Shown here: positions 56,334-64,000 of the stretch, piece by piece
Position numbering within the stretch: position 1 is the first letter of the stretch
How the letters are laid out: every line of letters begins with the position of its first letter
From: Bifidobacterium aemilianum
Lineage (GTDB): Bacteria > Actinomycetota > Actinomycetes > Actinomycetales > Bifidobacteriaceae
DNA length: 64,000 nt
Direction: 5' to 3'
Assembly (NCBI RefSeq): GCF_003315635.1
Contig: NZ_PDCG01000002.1
Coordinates: 1 to 64,000, forward strand
Notes under the pieces: generated by a model
Told to the model about the DNA's origin: nothing
The model's database searches: none
What the model saw: only the letters and a program-made list of their open reading frames with translations
Translations under genes and position numbers: made by a program

Positions 56334-57104
56334 ATGTCTGTGACGGTAAGGGTCATTCCATGTCTTGATGTGGATCAGGGCAGGGTGGTCAAGGGTGTCC
56401 ATTTTGCGCACCTCCGTGATGCGGGTGACCCAGTGGAGCTGGCAAGCCGCTACTATGCGGAAGGCGCCGATGAACTGACCTTCCTTGATGTGACCGCATC
56501 TTCATCGGGCAGGGCCACCACCTATGACGTGGTCACCCGGACCGCTGGGCAGCTCTTCATACCCCTGACCGTGGGCGGGGGAGTCCGGTCGGTTGATGAC
56601 GTGGATTCCCCTCCTGCGATGCGGTGCGGACAAGGTCAGTGTCAACACCGCAGCCATCAATGAACCCCAGCTCATAGCTGACATTGCCCAACGGTTCGGC
56701 AGCCAGGTCCTGGTCCTTTCCGTGGATGTCAGGCGGGAGCGCGGCCAGGGCCATACCAAATCCGGCTTCGAGGTCAACACCATGGGCGACCGTAGATCCA
56801 CGGGCATCGACGCCATCTGGTGGGCCCGCCGTGCCCAGGAATTGGGGGTGGGAGAGATCCTGCTCAATTCCATGGATGCGGACGGGACCGGCGATGGTTT
56901 TGACCTGGAGCTGATCCGTGCTGTCCGCAGGGCTGTCAAGCTTCCCCTCATCGCCAGTGGAGGGGCCGGCAAGCTTGCCGACTTCCCCCAGCCATCAAGG
57001 CGGGAGCCGATGCGGTCCTGGCCGCCTCTGTCTTCCATTATGGCAGGCTCACCATTGGAGCGGTCAAGGATGGCTTGAGAGCTGCTGGTTATGAGGTCAG
57101 ATGA
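56334..57104 (+). pseudogene. hisF: Imidazole glycerol phosphate synthase subunit HisF, two frame breaks
   Basis: HisF is the cyclase half of IGP synthase in histidine synthesis. AGGAGGGG precedes the ATG. Segments in frame order read [19 protein letters not shown] and [14 protein letters not shown], then [16 protein letters not shown] and LVLSVDVRR, then [31 protein letters not shown]. Removing one C from 56608-56611 and adding one C at 56995-56999 gives an intact protein of about 256 residues ending at the TGA 57102-57104. Both catalytic Asp regions are conserved. As written the gene is broken, but purifying-looking sequence on all sides suggests sequencing error rather than decay. Confidence 0.88.
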
Positions 57105-57117
57105 GGAAGGATGGACC

Positions 57118-57500
57118 ATGTACGAGGAGCAGCAACAGCTTGATCAGGCCATAGCCTGTCGGCTCAAGCACGACAGCCAGGGACTGATCACGGCGGTGGT
57201 ACAACAGTATGACAGCCGCCAGGTCCTCATGGTCGCCTATATGGATGACGAGGCCCTGCGTCGAACCATTACCTCCGGGAGGGTCACCTACTGGTCCCGT
57301 TCCCGCCAGGAATACTGGCGGAAGGGAGACAGCTCCGGCCATGTGCAATATGTCAGGGCCATCTCCATGGATTGCGATGGCGATGCCCTGCTGGTGGAGA
57401 TCGACCAGCTGGGGCGGCCTGCCACACTGGAAGCAGGTCCTGCTTCCAGGCAGGTGGCCGGATTCCCGCACGCCTCGGCTCCCGTAAGGACCAGAGCTAA
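57118..57500 (+). pseudogene. hisI: Phosphoribosyl-AMP cyclohydrolase HisI, one frame break
   Basis: HisI opens the adenine ring of PR-AMP in histidine synthesis. The ATG at 57118 follows AGGAAGGA. QVLMVAYMDDEALRRTITSGRVTYWSRSRQEYWRKGDSSGHVQ and the metal site ISMDCDGDALLVEIDQ are intact. At the G run 57411-57414 one added G restores ACHTGSRSCF, the conserved final Cys/His motif, and a stop at 57498-57500 (127 residues). As written, the frame runs to 57576 with unrelated sequence. Probably functional with a sequencing error. It is 13 bases from hisF. Confidence 0.88.
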
Positions 57501-57585
57501 GCCTTCGGTTCATATGGCAAGACAGGGCGGCCCCTACAGGTATCAGGCGGATAGACTTGGTGCATCTGACCTGTAAGGAGGCACG

Positions 57586-59679
57586 ATGACTGTCCTTGAC
57601 CAGTTAGTGGCTGGAGCCCGGGAAGATCAGGAGCTGCGAGAGCAGACCCTTCCCCTGGAGGCGCTGCAGGAGCTTGCCAAGGCAGCTCCTGCGGCCATGG
57701 ACGCCCACCGATGGTTGAAGCAGTCGAAAGCCGTGCCTGTCATAGCGGAAATCAAGCGTGCCTCACCTTCCAAGGGCCATCTGGGAGACATTCCCGACCC
57801 CGCAGCCTTGGGGCGCGACTATGAGCGGGGCGGGGCGTCTGCCATCTCCGTCCTTACCGAAGGCCGGCGTTTTCTGGGGTCCTTGCAGGATTTCGACCAG
57901 GTCCGCGCGGCGGTCCACATTCCGGTCATGCGCAAGGACTTCATCGTATCGGACTACCAGATCTGGGAGGCCAGGGCCCACGGGGCCGACATGGTCCTAC
58001 TGATCGTCGCGGCCCTGGAGGACCAGGACCTCAAGTCCCTCCTGGACCTCACCCATCAGTTGGGAATGACGGCCCTGGTGGAAACCCACAGCCGCGAGGA
58101 GATCGACAGGGCCATGGCCGTAGGTGCCCGGGTGATTGGCATCAATGCTAGAAATCTCAAAGACCTGCGGGTTGATGTGCACAGATACCAGGAACTTGCC
58201 GCCGACCTGCCCGTAGATGTCATCCGTGTGGCAGAATCCGGGGTGTTTGGGCCCATCGAGTTGGAGGATTACGCCAGAGCTGGGGCCGATGCGGTACTGG
58301 TGGGGGAGGGTGTGGCCACAGCCGAGGACCCACAGCTGGCTGTAAGCCGTCTGGTGAGCGCCGGAGCCAGGGTCAAGGCCTCCGAATCCCGCCCCCTGGG
58401 CCAGCATGAAGGTCCCTACTTCGGCCAGTACGGGGGTCGTTATGTACCCGAGGCGCTGGTCGGAGCCCTTGATGAATTGGAGTCCGTATACGAGGAAGCC
58501 AAGGCCGATCCCTCCTTCCTTGAGGAGTTTGCCAGACTCAACCGGCGCTATGTGGGTCGGCCATCGCCACTGACCGAGGCCCCGAGGTTCGCCGGACGCA
58601 TCAACGATCAGGTCGGGCTCAAGGCCCGTGTCTTCCTCAAGCGGGAGGACTTGAACCACACCGGTGCCCATAAGATCAACAATGCCCTGGGACAGGGCCT
58701 CCTGGTCAAGAGGATGGGCAAGACCAGGGTCATCGCCGAAACCGGAGCTGGTCAGCATGGTGTAGCCACAGCCACGGTCTGCGCCATCTTCGGTTTGCGA
58801 TGCCGAATTTACATGGGCCAGATCGACGCCCGCCGTCAGGCCTTGAACGTGGCACGCATGCGCCTGCTGGGCGCTGAAGTGGTGGAGGTCACCCAGGGAA
58901 CCAGAATCCTCAAGGACGCCATCAACGAGGCCCTGCGCGACTGGGTGACCAATGTCAAGGACACCCACTACCTCCTGGGTACGGTGGCTGGCCCCCACCC
59001 CTTCCCCTCCATGGTACGGGACTTCCAGAAGGTCATCGGTGAGGAGGCCAGCGAACAACTGCGGGAGGAATACGGCATAGCCAGTCCAGATGCCATATGC
59101 GCCTGCGTGGGCGGCGGCTCCAATGCCATTGGCATCATGAATGCCTTCCTTGACGACCCCAGCGTCAACCTCTACGGTTATGAAGCTGGAGGTCATGGGC
59201 CCCAATCCGGCGAGCACGCCATCAGGTTCGCACCTGGAACCGGTGAGCTTGGTCTCTTCCAGGGAGCCAAGTCCTACCTCCTGGAGACCGATGAGGGCCA
59301 GACCCTCGACACATATTCCATCTCGGCGGGTCTGGATTACGCCTCGGTGGGTCCTGAACACGCCTGGTTGCGGGACATGGGCCGGGTCAATTACTCCTGG
59401 GCCACGGATGAGGAGGCCATGAGCGCCTTCAAGGATCTGTGCGAGACCGAGGGCATCATTCCCGCCATTGAATCCTCCCACGCCCTGGCCGGTGCCTACA
59501 AGGCGGCGGCGGACCTCAAGGCCAAGGGCTATGAACACCCGACCATCATCGTCAATGTCTCAGGACGTGGCGACAAGGATGTGGCCACAGCCGGCAAGTG
59601 GTTCGGCTACCTTACGGACGAACAGAGCCAGGCCCTCGAGGCCAATGAGGCCCAAGGCTCCAGCAGGGAAGGAGAGTGA
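57586..59679 (+). CDS. trpCB: Fused indole-3-glycerol phosphate synthase / tryptophan synthase beta
   Basis: A 697-residue two-enzyme protein. Residues 1-270 are Trp[16 protein letters not shown] near residue 50, [16 protein letters not shown] near residue 115, and [20 protein letters not shown] and VLVGEGVA later. After a short linker, residues ~283-697 are Trp[21 protein letters not shown], the PLP lysine in [19 protein letters not shown] near residue 370, [14 protein letters not shown], and the phosphate loop [10 protein letters not shown] near residue 507. Fusion puts the source and consumer of indole-3-glycerol phosphate (via TrpA, encoded next) on one chain. AAGGAGG ribosome site. Confidence 0.96.
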   Translation: MTVLDQLVAGAREDQELREQTLPLEALQELAKAAPAAMDAHRWLKQSKAVPVIAEIKRASPSKGHLGDIPDPAALGRDYERGGASAISVLTEGRRFLGSLQDFDQVRAAVHIPVMRKDFIVSDYQIWEARAHGADMVLLIVAALEDQDLKSLLDLTHQLGMTALVETHSREEIDRAMAVGARVIGINARNLKDLRVDVHRYQELAADLPVDVIRVAESGVFGPIELEDYARAGADAVLVGEGVATAEDPQLAVSRLVSAGARVKASESRPLGQHEGPYFGQYGGRYVPEALVGALDELESVYEEAKADPSFLEEFARLNRRYVGRPSPLTEAPRFAGRINDQVGLKARVFLKREDLNHTGAHKINNALGQGLLVKRMGKTRVIAETGAGQHGVATATVCAIFGLRCRIYMGQIDARRQALNVARMRLLGAEVVEVTQGTRILKDAINEALRDWVTNVKDTHYLLGTVAGPHPFPSMVRDFQKVIGEEASEQLREEYGIASPDAICACVGGGSNAIGIMNAFLDDPSVNLYGYEAGGHGPQSGEHAIRFAPGTGELGLFQGAKSYLLETDEGQTLDTYSISAGLDYASVGPEHAWLRDMGRVNYSWATDEEAMSAFKDLCETEGIIPAIESSHALAGAYKAAADLKAKGYEHPTIIVNVSGRGDKDVATAGKWFGYLTDEQSQALEANEAQGSSREGE

Positions 59680-59681
59680 GC

Positions 59682-60584
59682 GTGATGTCACAGTCAGTCA
59701 TCGGCGGCAACGCCGTAGCAGGGGGAGTGGGCAAGGACCAACCCCTGGGATTCAATCACCGCCCCAGCCCTTCACGGGTTCGGCTTGATGCCTGCGAGGC
59801 CAAGGATCAGCCGGCTTTCATAGGTTATCTCCCCTACGGTTTCCCCAATGCTGAAGGGTCCTTGCAGGCCATTGAGACCATCTGCCGACATGGAGTGGAC
59901 CTGGTCGAGATAGGCCTGCCATATTCAGACCCCGTCATGGACGGGCAGGTCATCCAGTCGGCGGCCAGAATAGCCCTGGACCAGGGCGAGCGCATAGCCG
60001 GGGTCTTCGAGGCGGTGGAACTGGTGGCGGCCTGTGGTGCGGTGCCCCTCATCATGAGCTACTGGAACCTGATCTTCCACTATGGGGTTGAGAACTTTGC
60101 CAGGGATTTCGCCAATGCTGGTGGAGCGGGCCTGATCACCCCTGACCTCATTCCTGATGAGGCCGGCGAATGGATAGAGGTCTCCGACCAGCATGGTCTG
60201 GACCGTATCTTCATGGTGTCGCCTGATTCCTCGCAGGACAGGCTCAAGACGGTGGCTGGCAACAGCAGGGGTTTTGTCTATGCGGCCTCGCGGATGGGTG
60301 TCACCGGTGAACAGGAGAGCATATCCGCCTCCCCGCAGACTTTGGTTGAGACCACCAGACAGGCCGGTGCCGACAAGGTTTGCGTTGGTCTCGGCGTCTC
60401 CACTGGTGACCAAGGGGCCCAGGTCGGCGCCTATGCCGACGGTGTCATCGTGGGATCCGCCTTGGTCCATTGCCTCTTGGATGATTCAGGTCGTAGGTCC
60501 AGGGACCTGCAGGAGGGCTTGAACCTTCTGGCCGCCAAGTCCGACGAGCTCTCCCTTGGCATCCACACTGCACGTCTGTCGTAA
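59682..60584 (+). CDS. trpA: Tryptophan synthase alpha subunit
   Basis: About 300 residues; cleaves indole-3-glycerol phosphate and passes indole to TrpB. The catalytic Glu lies in VDLVEIGLPYSDPVMDGQVIQ near residue 70 and the catalytic Asp in the preceding barrel strand; GAGLITPDLIPDEAGEW, FMVSPDSSQDRLK and CVGLGVSTGDQGAQV follow. AAGGAG at 59669-59674 best supports GTG 59682 or ATG 59685; a GTG at 59676 overlaps the trpCB stop. The N-terminal ~35 residues are an extension. Coupled with trpCB. Confidence 0.95.
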   Translation: MMSQSVIGGNAVAGGVGKDQPLGFNHRPSPSRVRLDACEAKDQPAFIGYLPYGFPNAEGSLQAIETICRHGVDLVEIGLPYSDPVMDGQVIQSAARIALDQGERIAGVFEAVELVAACGAVPLIMSYWNLIFHYGVENFARDFANAGGAGLITPDLIPDEAGEWIEVSDQHGLDRIFMVSPDSSQDRLKTVAGNSRGFVYAASRMGVTGEQESISASPQTLVETTRQAGADKVCVGLGVSTGDQGAQVGAYADGVIVGSALVHCLLDDSGRRSRDLQEGLNLLAAKSDELSLGIHTARLS

Positions 60585-60607
60585 AAGACGACTACCATCA
60601 GATAACT

Positions 60608-61597
60608 ATGACACTGGCTTACCTTCCTTCACCCGGCATCTCCCAGTTCTCACTGGGGCCGGTGACCATTCACCTCTATGCCCTGTGCATTCTCTTGGGC
60701 ATTGTTCTGGCGGTCTGGATCACCACTGTCCGCTGGAAGCGCCTGGGTGGCAACTTCGACCAGATTCTTGACATCACTCTGTGCGCCATCCCGGCGGGCA
60801 TCATCGGTGCCAGGCTCTACCACGTCATCACCACTCCAGAACGTTTCTTCGGTCCCCATGGTGACTGGGTCGAGATCTTCCGTATCTGGAATGGCGGCCT
60901 GGGCATCTGGGGCGGTGTGCTGCTGGGGGCTTTGGCGGCCTGGGCCTGGTGCCGGCACAAGCATTACCCCCTAGCCCTCCTGGCTGATGCCGTGGCTCCG
61001 GCCCTGCTGGTGGCTCAGGCGGTGGGCCGTTTAGGCAACTGGTTCAACCAGGAACTATATGGTGCTCCGACCACCATGCCATGGGGTCTGAAGATTGATA
61101 TGGCTTCCCATGCCATAGGCTCCAGCGAACAGTGCTATGACGGTGGCAGCTGCCCCGTCGGCACCCTCTTCCACCCCACCTTCCTCTATGAGATGATCTG
61201 GAACCTGATTGGTGCGGCCCTGCTGGTCTGGATCGGTTCCAAGACCGTCAAGCTGCTCAAGGCCGGCTCCCTCTTCGCTCTGTATGTCATCTGGTACACC
61301 ACCGGCCGCACGTGGATTGAGGCCCTGCGTATCGACTTCGCCCATGAATTCCTGGGTGTCAGGCTCAATGTCTGGGTCTCCATGGCCGTCTTCATCCTGG
61401 CCGTAATGGCCTTCGTCCTGATTCAACGTTATGGCAAGTCCAGCGCGCTGCTGGCCGAAAAGCTCAGGACCGTGACAGAACTTGAGACCAGGGCCATGCA
61501 CGGTGATAAGGACAGCACAAGCAAAGCAAACCCGAACAAGGCCATTGAGGATGAAGCTACCAGTCTTTATGGGGTCGGCAGCGCACAGCTGGACTAG
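60608..61597 (+). CDS. lgt: Prolipoprotein diacylglyceryl transferase
   Basis: A 329-residue membrane enzyme that attaches diacylglycerol to the lipobox Cys of prolipoproteins such as the one at 43.6-45.3 kb. Seven membrane helices can be drawn; key motifs are GARLYHVIT near residue 61, IWNGGLGIWGGVLLGAL near residue 97 and the Lgt signature VGRLGNWFNQELYGAPT near residue 140, followed by HPTFLYEMIWN and GRTWIEALRID. A ~50-residue polar tail follows. Located between trpA and rpe. Confidence 0.95.
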   Translation: MTLAYLPSPGISQFSLGPVTIHLYALCILLGIVLAVWITTVRWKRLGGNFDQILDITLCAIPAGIIGARLYHVITTPERFFGPHGDWVEIFRIWNGGLGIWGGVLLGALAAWAWCRHKHYPLALLADAVAPALLVAQAVGRLGNWFNQELYGAPTTMPWGLKIDMASHAIGSSEQCYDGGSCPVGTLFHPTFLYEMIWNLIGAALLVWIGSKTVKLLKAGSLFALYVIWYTTGRTWIEALRIDFAHEFLGVRLNVWVSMAVFILAVMAFVLIQRYGKSSALLAEKLRTVTELETRAMHGDKDSTSKANPNKAIEDEATSLYGVGSAQLD

Positions 61598-61685
61598 AGG
61601 TATCCAGATCTGAGCTGTACTGTGTGCCAATGTTCTCAAGCATTGGCGGACCCGCCTGACCTTCAAGTCTCTTGCCTCCCCTAGA

Positions 61686-62360
61686 ATGGATGGTATGGAT
61701 ATACGCATCGCACCAAGCATTCTTTCCGCCGATTTCTGCAACCTGGAGAGGGACCTCAAGGCCATATCCGCGGCCGATTTGGTCCATGTCGACCTGATGG
61801 ACCACCATTTCGTGCCCAACCTGACCATTGGCGAGCCCGTGGTCGAGCGGATCTGCCAGGTGACTGACTTGCCGGTCGACGTACACATGATGCTGGAGGA
61901 CGCCGACCGTTGGGCGCCTGAATACGCCAAGCTCGGCGCCTCATCCGTCTCCTTCCATATGGGAGCCACCCAAGCACCGGTCCGTCTGGCCCGTCAGCTG
62001 CGCGATATGGGTTGCCAGGCCTGCTTCGCCGTACGACCCGCAGAACCGGTGGAACCCATCTTCGACATCCTTGATGAATTCGATATGATTCTGATCATGA
62101 CCGTTGAGCCCGGTTTCGGTGGACAGAAGTTCCTGGACAACCAGATGGCCAAGGTACGCCGTCTGCGCGATGAGATCAGCCGCAGGGGCGCCAAGACCCG
62201 CATTCAGGTCGATGGGGGAGTCAGCAGTTCGACCGCGGCCATTGTGGCCTCCTCCGGAGCCGATACCCTGGTCGCCGGATCGGCGGTCTATGGGACCTTA
62301 GACCGCACCCAGGCCATTGTGGACATTCGAGACAAGGCCCAAGCGGCTTACCGCGACTAG
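61686..62360 (+). CDS. rpe: Ribulose-phosphate 3-epimerase
   Basis: A 224-residue TIM-barrel epimerase interconverting ribulose 5-phosphate and xylulose 5-phosphate, supplying the bifid shunt's phosphoketolase substrate. IRIAPSILSADFCNLERDL starts the protein; the metal/catalytic residues lie in VHVDLMDHHFVPNLTIG near residue 38, HMMLED, MTVEPGFGGQKF near residue 138 and QVDGGVSSSTA near residue 177. ATG 61686 or 61695 can serve; no clear ribosome site. Confidence 0.95.
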   Translation: MDGMDIRIAPSILSADFCNLERDLKAISAADLVHVDLMDHHFVPNLTIGEPVVERICQVTDLPVDVHMMLEDADRWAPEYAKLGASSVSFHMGATQAPVRLARQLRDMGCQACFAVRPAEPVEPIFDILDEFDMILIMTVEPGFGGQKFLDNQMAKVRRLRDEISRRGAKTRIQVDGGVSSSTAAIVASSGADTLVAGSAVYGTLDRTQAIVDIRDKAQAAYRD

Positions 62361-62490
62361 CGCTCACCAACCCAACCATGGTCCGCGGGGGAAGACTGGC
62401 CGTATAGCGGACGCAGCTAACGCCGATGGGTCCAATCGGTGGATACTGTAAAGCCTGACCCGGAATTGACCCAGCGAGGAGAGCAGACCC

Positions 62491-62754
62491 ATGAAGACCT
62501 TTGAATCCCTGTTTGCGGAACTATCCTCCAAGGCGGAACAGCGCCCCCAGGGGTCCCTGACCCTTGACGAACTGAACAAGGGCACCCACTTCATCGGCAA
62601 GAAGATCGTCGAGGAGGCCGGTGAGACTTGGGTCGCGGCAGAATATGAGGGAGCCGACCGAACAGCCGAGGAAATGAGCCAGCTCATCTACCACTTGCAG
62701 GTTATGATGATTGACCGGGGCATCAGTCTGGACGATATATACCGATACTTGTGA
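62491..62754 (+). CDS. hisE: Phosphoribosyl-ATP pyrophosphatase
   Basis: An 87-residue all-helical MazG-like enzyme that hydrolyses PR-ATP to PR-AMP, the HisI substrate. The family pattern [40 protein letters not shown] with acidic metal ligands, and [19 protein letters not shown] is intact. GAGGAGAG ribosome site. hisG follows after 33 bases, so the first two reactions of the pathway are encoded together. Confidence 0.95.
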   Translation: MKTFESLFAELSSKAEQRPQGSLTLDELNKGTHFIGKKIVEEAGETWVAAEYEGADRTAEEMSQLIYHLQVMMIDRGISLDDIYRYL

Positions 62755-62787
62755 TTCCACCAGTCCGGCAAGGGTGAGGAGAGCGAC

Positions 62788-63639
62788 ATGTTGAGAATAG
62801 CAGTGCCCAATAAGGGTATGCTGTCGGAACCGGCCTGGACCATGCTTGGTGAGGCCGGTTACCGCCTGCGGACCAATCCACGCCAGTTGGTGGTGGATGA
62901 TGGTGACAACGATATCGAGCTCTTCTACTTGCGCCCCTTGGATATAGCCGTCTACGTGGGCAGTGGAACCATTGATGTGGGCATCACGGGTAGGGACCTA
63001 CTGCTCAACTCCAACACAGAAGCCCATGAACATATGCCCTTGGGCTTCGCCGGCTCCACCTTTCGCTGCGCAGCACCAAACGATTCCCCCATCACCGGCC
63101 TTGCCGACATCCAGGGCAAACGGGTGGCCACCTCCTACGACAAGTTGGTCGGCGACTACCTGGCCAGTCATGGCATCCAGGCACAGATCATCCATCTTGA
63201 AGGCGCCGTGGAATCCTCGGTCCACCTTGGCGTGGCTGACCTCATAGCCGATGTGGTGTCCACCGGCACCACCCTGCGCAACGCCGGACTTCATACCTTC
63301 GGTGACCCCATCCTCGAATCGGAGGCGGTCCTGATCAGGTCCCCGCGCCTACAGGAGGACGACTCCAGACTCACCATATTCAGCCGTAGGCTACAGGGTG
63401 TCCTGACAGCCCATCAGTATGTACTTATGGACTATGACATTCCGGTTTCCAAAGTTTCCGAGGCGGTGGCCGTCGCACCGGGATTCGAGAGTCCCACCGT
63501 CTCACCCCTGCACGATAAGGAGTGGTCCGCCGTTAGGGTTATGGTTCCCAAAGACAAGGTCAACCAGCTCATGGACAGGTTGCATGACGTCGGTGCCCGG
63601 GGCATCATCGTCACTGCCCTGCAGGCTTCCAGAATCTAG
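62788..63639 (+). CDS. hisG: ATP phosphoribosyltransferase, long form
   Basis: A 283-residue enzyme for the committed step of histidine synthesis. [24 protein letters not shown] starts the bilobal catalytic domain; [21 protein letters not shown] near residue 52 and [31 protein letters not shown] near residue 140 (PRPP site) are diagnostic. The C-terminal ~75-residue ACT-like domain marks the long, histidine-inhibited form, which needs no HisZ. GAGGAGAG ribosome site. Confidence 0.96.
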   Translation: MLRIAVPNKGMLSEPAWTMLGEAGYRLRTNPRQLVVDDGDNDIELFYLRPLDIAVYVGSGTIDVGITGRDLLLNSNTEAHEHMPLGFAGSTFRCAAPNDSPITGLADIQGKRVATSYDKLVGDYLASHGIQAQIIHLEGAVESSVHLGVADLIADVVSTGTTLRNAGLHTFGDPILESEAVLIRSPRLQEDDSRLTIFSRRLQGVLTAHQYVLMDYDIPVSKVSEAVAVAPGFESPTVSPLHDKEWSAVRVMVPKDKVNQLMDRLHDVGARGIIVTALQASRI

Positions 63640-63653
63640 GCGTCACCAACGGT

Positions 63654-64000
63654 ATGAGCGAGCAAATCAAGCAAGAGTCTGAGAACGGATATGGCCCGGA
63701 AGCACGGGATATCCTCTTTACCATACCCAATCTGATCAGCGTATTGAGGATTATCTCAATACCATTCATCGCGGTCCTGACCTCAAGGCATCAAATGGTG
63801 CCGGCCCTGGTGGTCCTGGCCATATCAGCGGCTTCGGACGGACTGGATGGCATCATCGCCAGGTCCTTCAACCAGGTCAGCAAGATCGGCCAGATACTCG
63901 ACCCCATTGCCGACAGGTTGCTCATATTCTGCTCGATTCTGGCCCTGGCAGTGGCGGGCATCATCCCCTGGTGGATGCTGATAGTGGTGGGTATTCGTGA
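63654..64000 (+). CDS. pgsA: CDP-diacylglycerol-glycerol-3-phosphate 3-phosphatidyltransferase, 5' part
   Basis: The window ends inside this gene; 115 codons are visible. After a polar head (MSEQIKQESENG) come FTIPNLISVLRIISIPFIAVL and two membrane helices. The CDP-alcohol phosphotransferase motif D-G-x2-A-R-x8-G-x3-D-x3-D is complete in SDGLDGIIARSF..GQILDPIADRL near residues 62-84. The family includes phosphatidylglycerophosphate synthase and related CDP-alcohol enzymes; the N-terminal part resembles PgsA best. It would use CDP-diacylglycerol made by CdsA. Confidence 0.88.
   Translation, partial: MSEQIKQESENGYGPEARDILFTIPNLISVLRIISIPFIAVLTSRHQMVPALVVLAISAASDGLDGIIARSFNQVSKIGQILDPIADRLLIFCSILALAVAGIIPWWMLIVVGIR

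Noticed and set aside
57997..59538. 513-codon open frame on the minus strand opposite trpCB
   Set aside because: Antisense shadow of a strongly conserved gene in GC-rich DNA; no ribosome site and no family resemblance.

Overview
The window reads as chromosomal core DNA of a high-GC Gram-positive bacterium, most likely a Bifidobacterium. The evidence is actinobacterial gene content (WhiA, GuaB3-type protein, Rv3235-like protein, Corynebacterium-type glycogen synthase, GlnE), the fused trpC-trpB gene, and the uvrA / uvrC-aroE-rapZ-whiA-pgk-tpiA-secG and hisF-hisI-trpCB-trpA-lgt-rpe-hisE-hisG-pgsA gene orders. A large sortase-anchored MucBP surface protein and a pyr operon without pyrK/pyrD would fit the insect-gut (asteroides-like) branch, but that placement is inference. 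I see no rRNA, tRNA, CRISPR array, insertion sequence or prophage.

Layout. 1-5.9 kb: a BASS-family transporter, a small membrane protein, glycogen synthase, an ABC ATPase, the tRNA m1A58 methyltransferase and a SixA-like phosphatase. 6.0-8.5 kb: a broken gene for a MucBP-repeat, LPXTG-like surface protein. 8.75-11.9 kb: metE-metF for B12-independent methionine synthesis. 12-13 kb: a small membrane protein and the remnant of a sugar-type ABC ATPase. 13.1-16.3 kb: glnE. 16.5-21.4 kb: the pyrimidine operon pyrB-pyrI-pyrC-pyrF-pyrE. 21.6-24.2 kb: two envelope proteins, a membrane-anchored thioredoxin-fold protein and an LCP-family wall-polymer ligase. 24.2-30.8 kb, all minus strand: LysR regulator, HAD hydrolase, NAD(P)HX repair enzyme, ABC-F ATPase and a TspO-like membrane protein.

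31-42.5 kb, plus strand: uvrA behind a perfect SOS (LexA) box, then uvrC-aroE-rapZ-whiA with translational overlaps, then pgk, tpiA and secG. 42.9-50.2 kb: an M23-like exported protein, an orphan lipoprotein with disordered inserts (minus), a GuaB3-type enzyme, an Rv3235-like protein, an acyl-CoA ligase and peptide deformylase. 50.5-56.2 kb: the translation/envelope block rpsB-tsf-pyrH-frr-cdsA-rlmN. 56.3-64 kb: histidine and tryptophan genes interleaved with lgt, rpe and a partial pgsA.

The most striking feature of the window as a text is seven apparent reading-frame breaks, each in or beside a G or C run: two in the surface protein gene, one in the ABC remnant, one near the end of the LCP gene, two in hisF and one in hisI. 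In all but the ABC remnant, adding or removing one G/C restores a family-like protein. This looks like uncorrected homopolymer sequencing error at least in hisF, hisI and the LCP gene. It should be excluded before any of these genes is called a pseudogene. I did not find a convincing undescribed multi-gene system here; the better leads are listed as findings.
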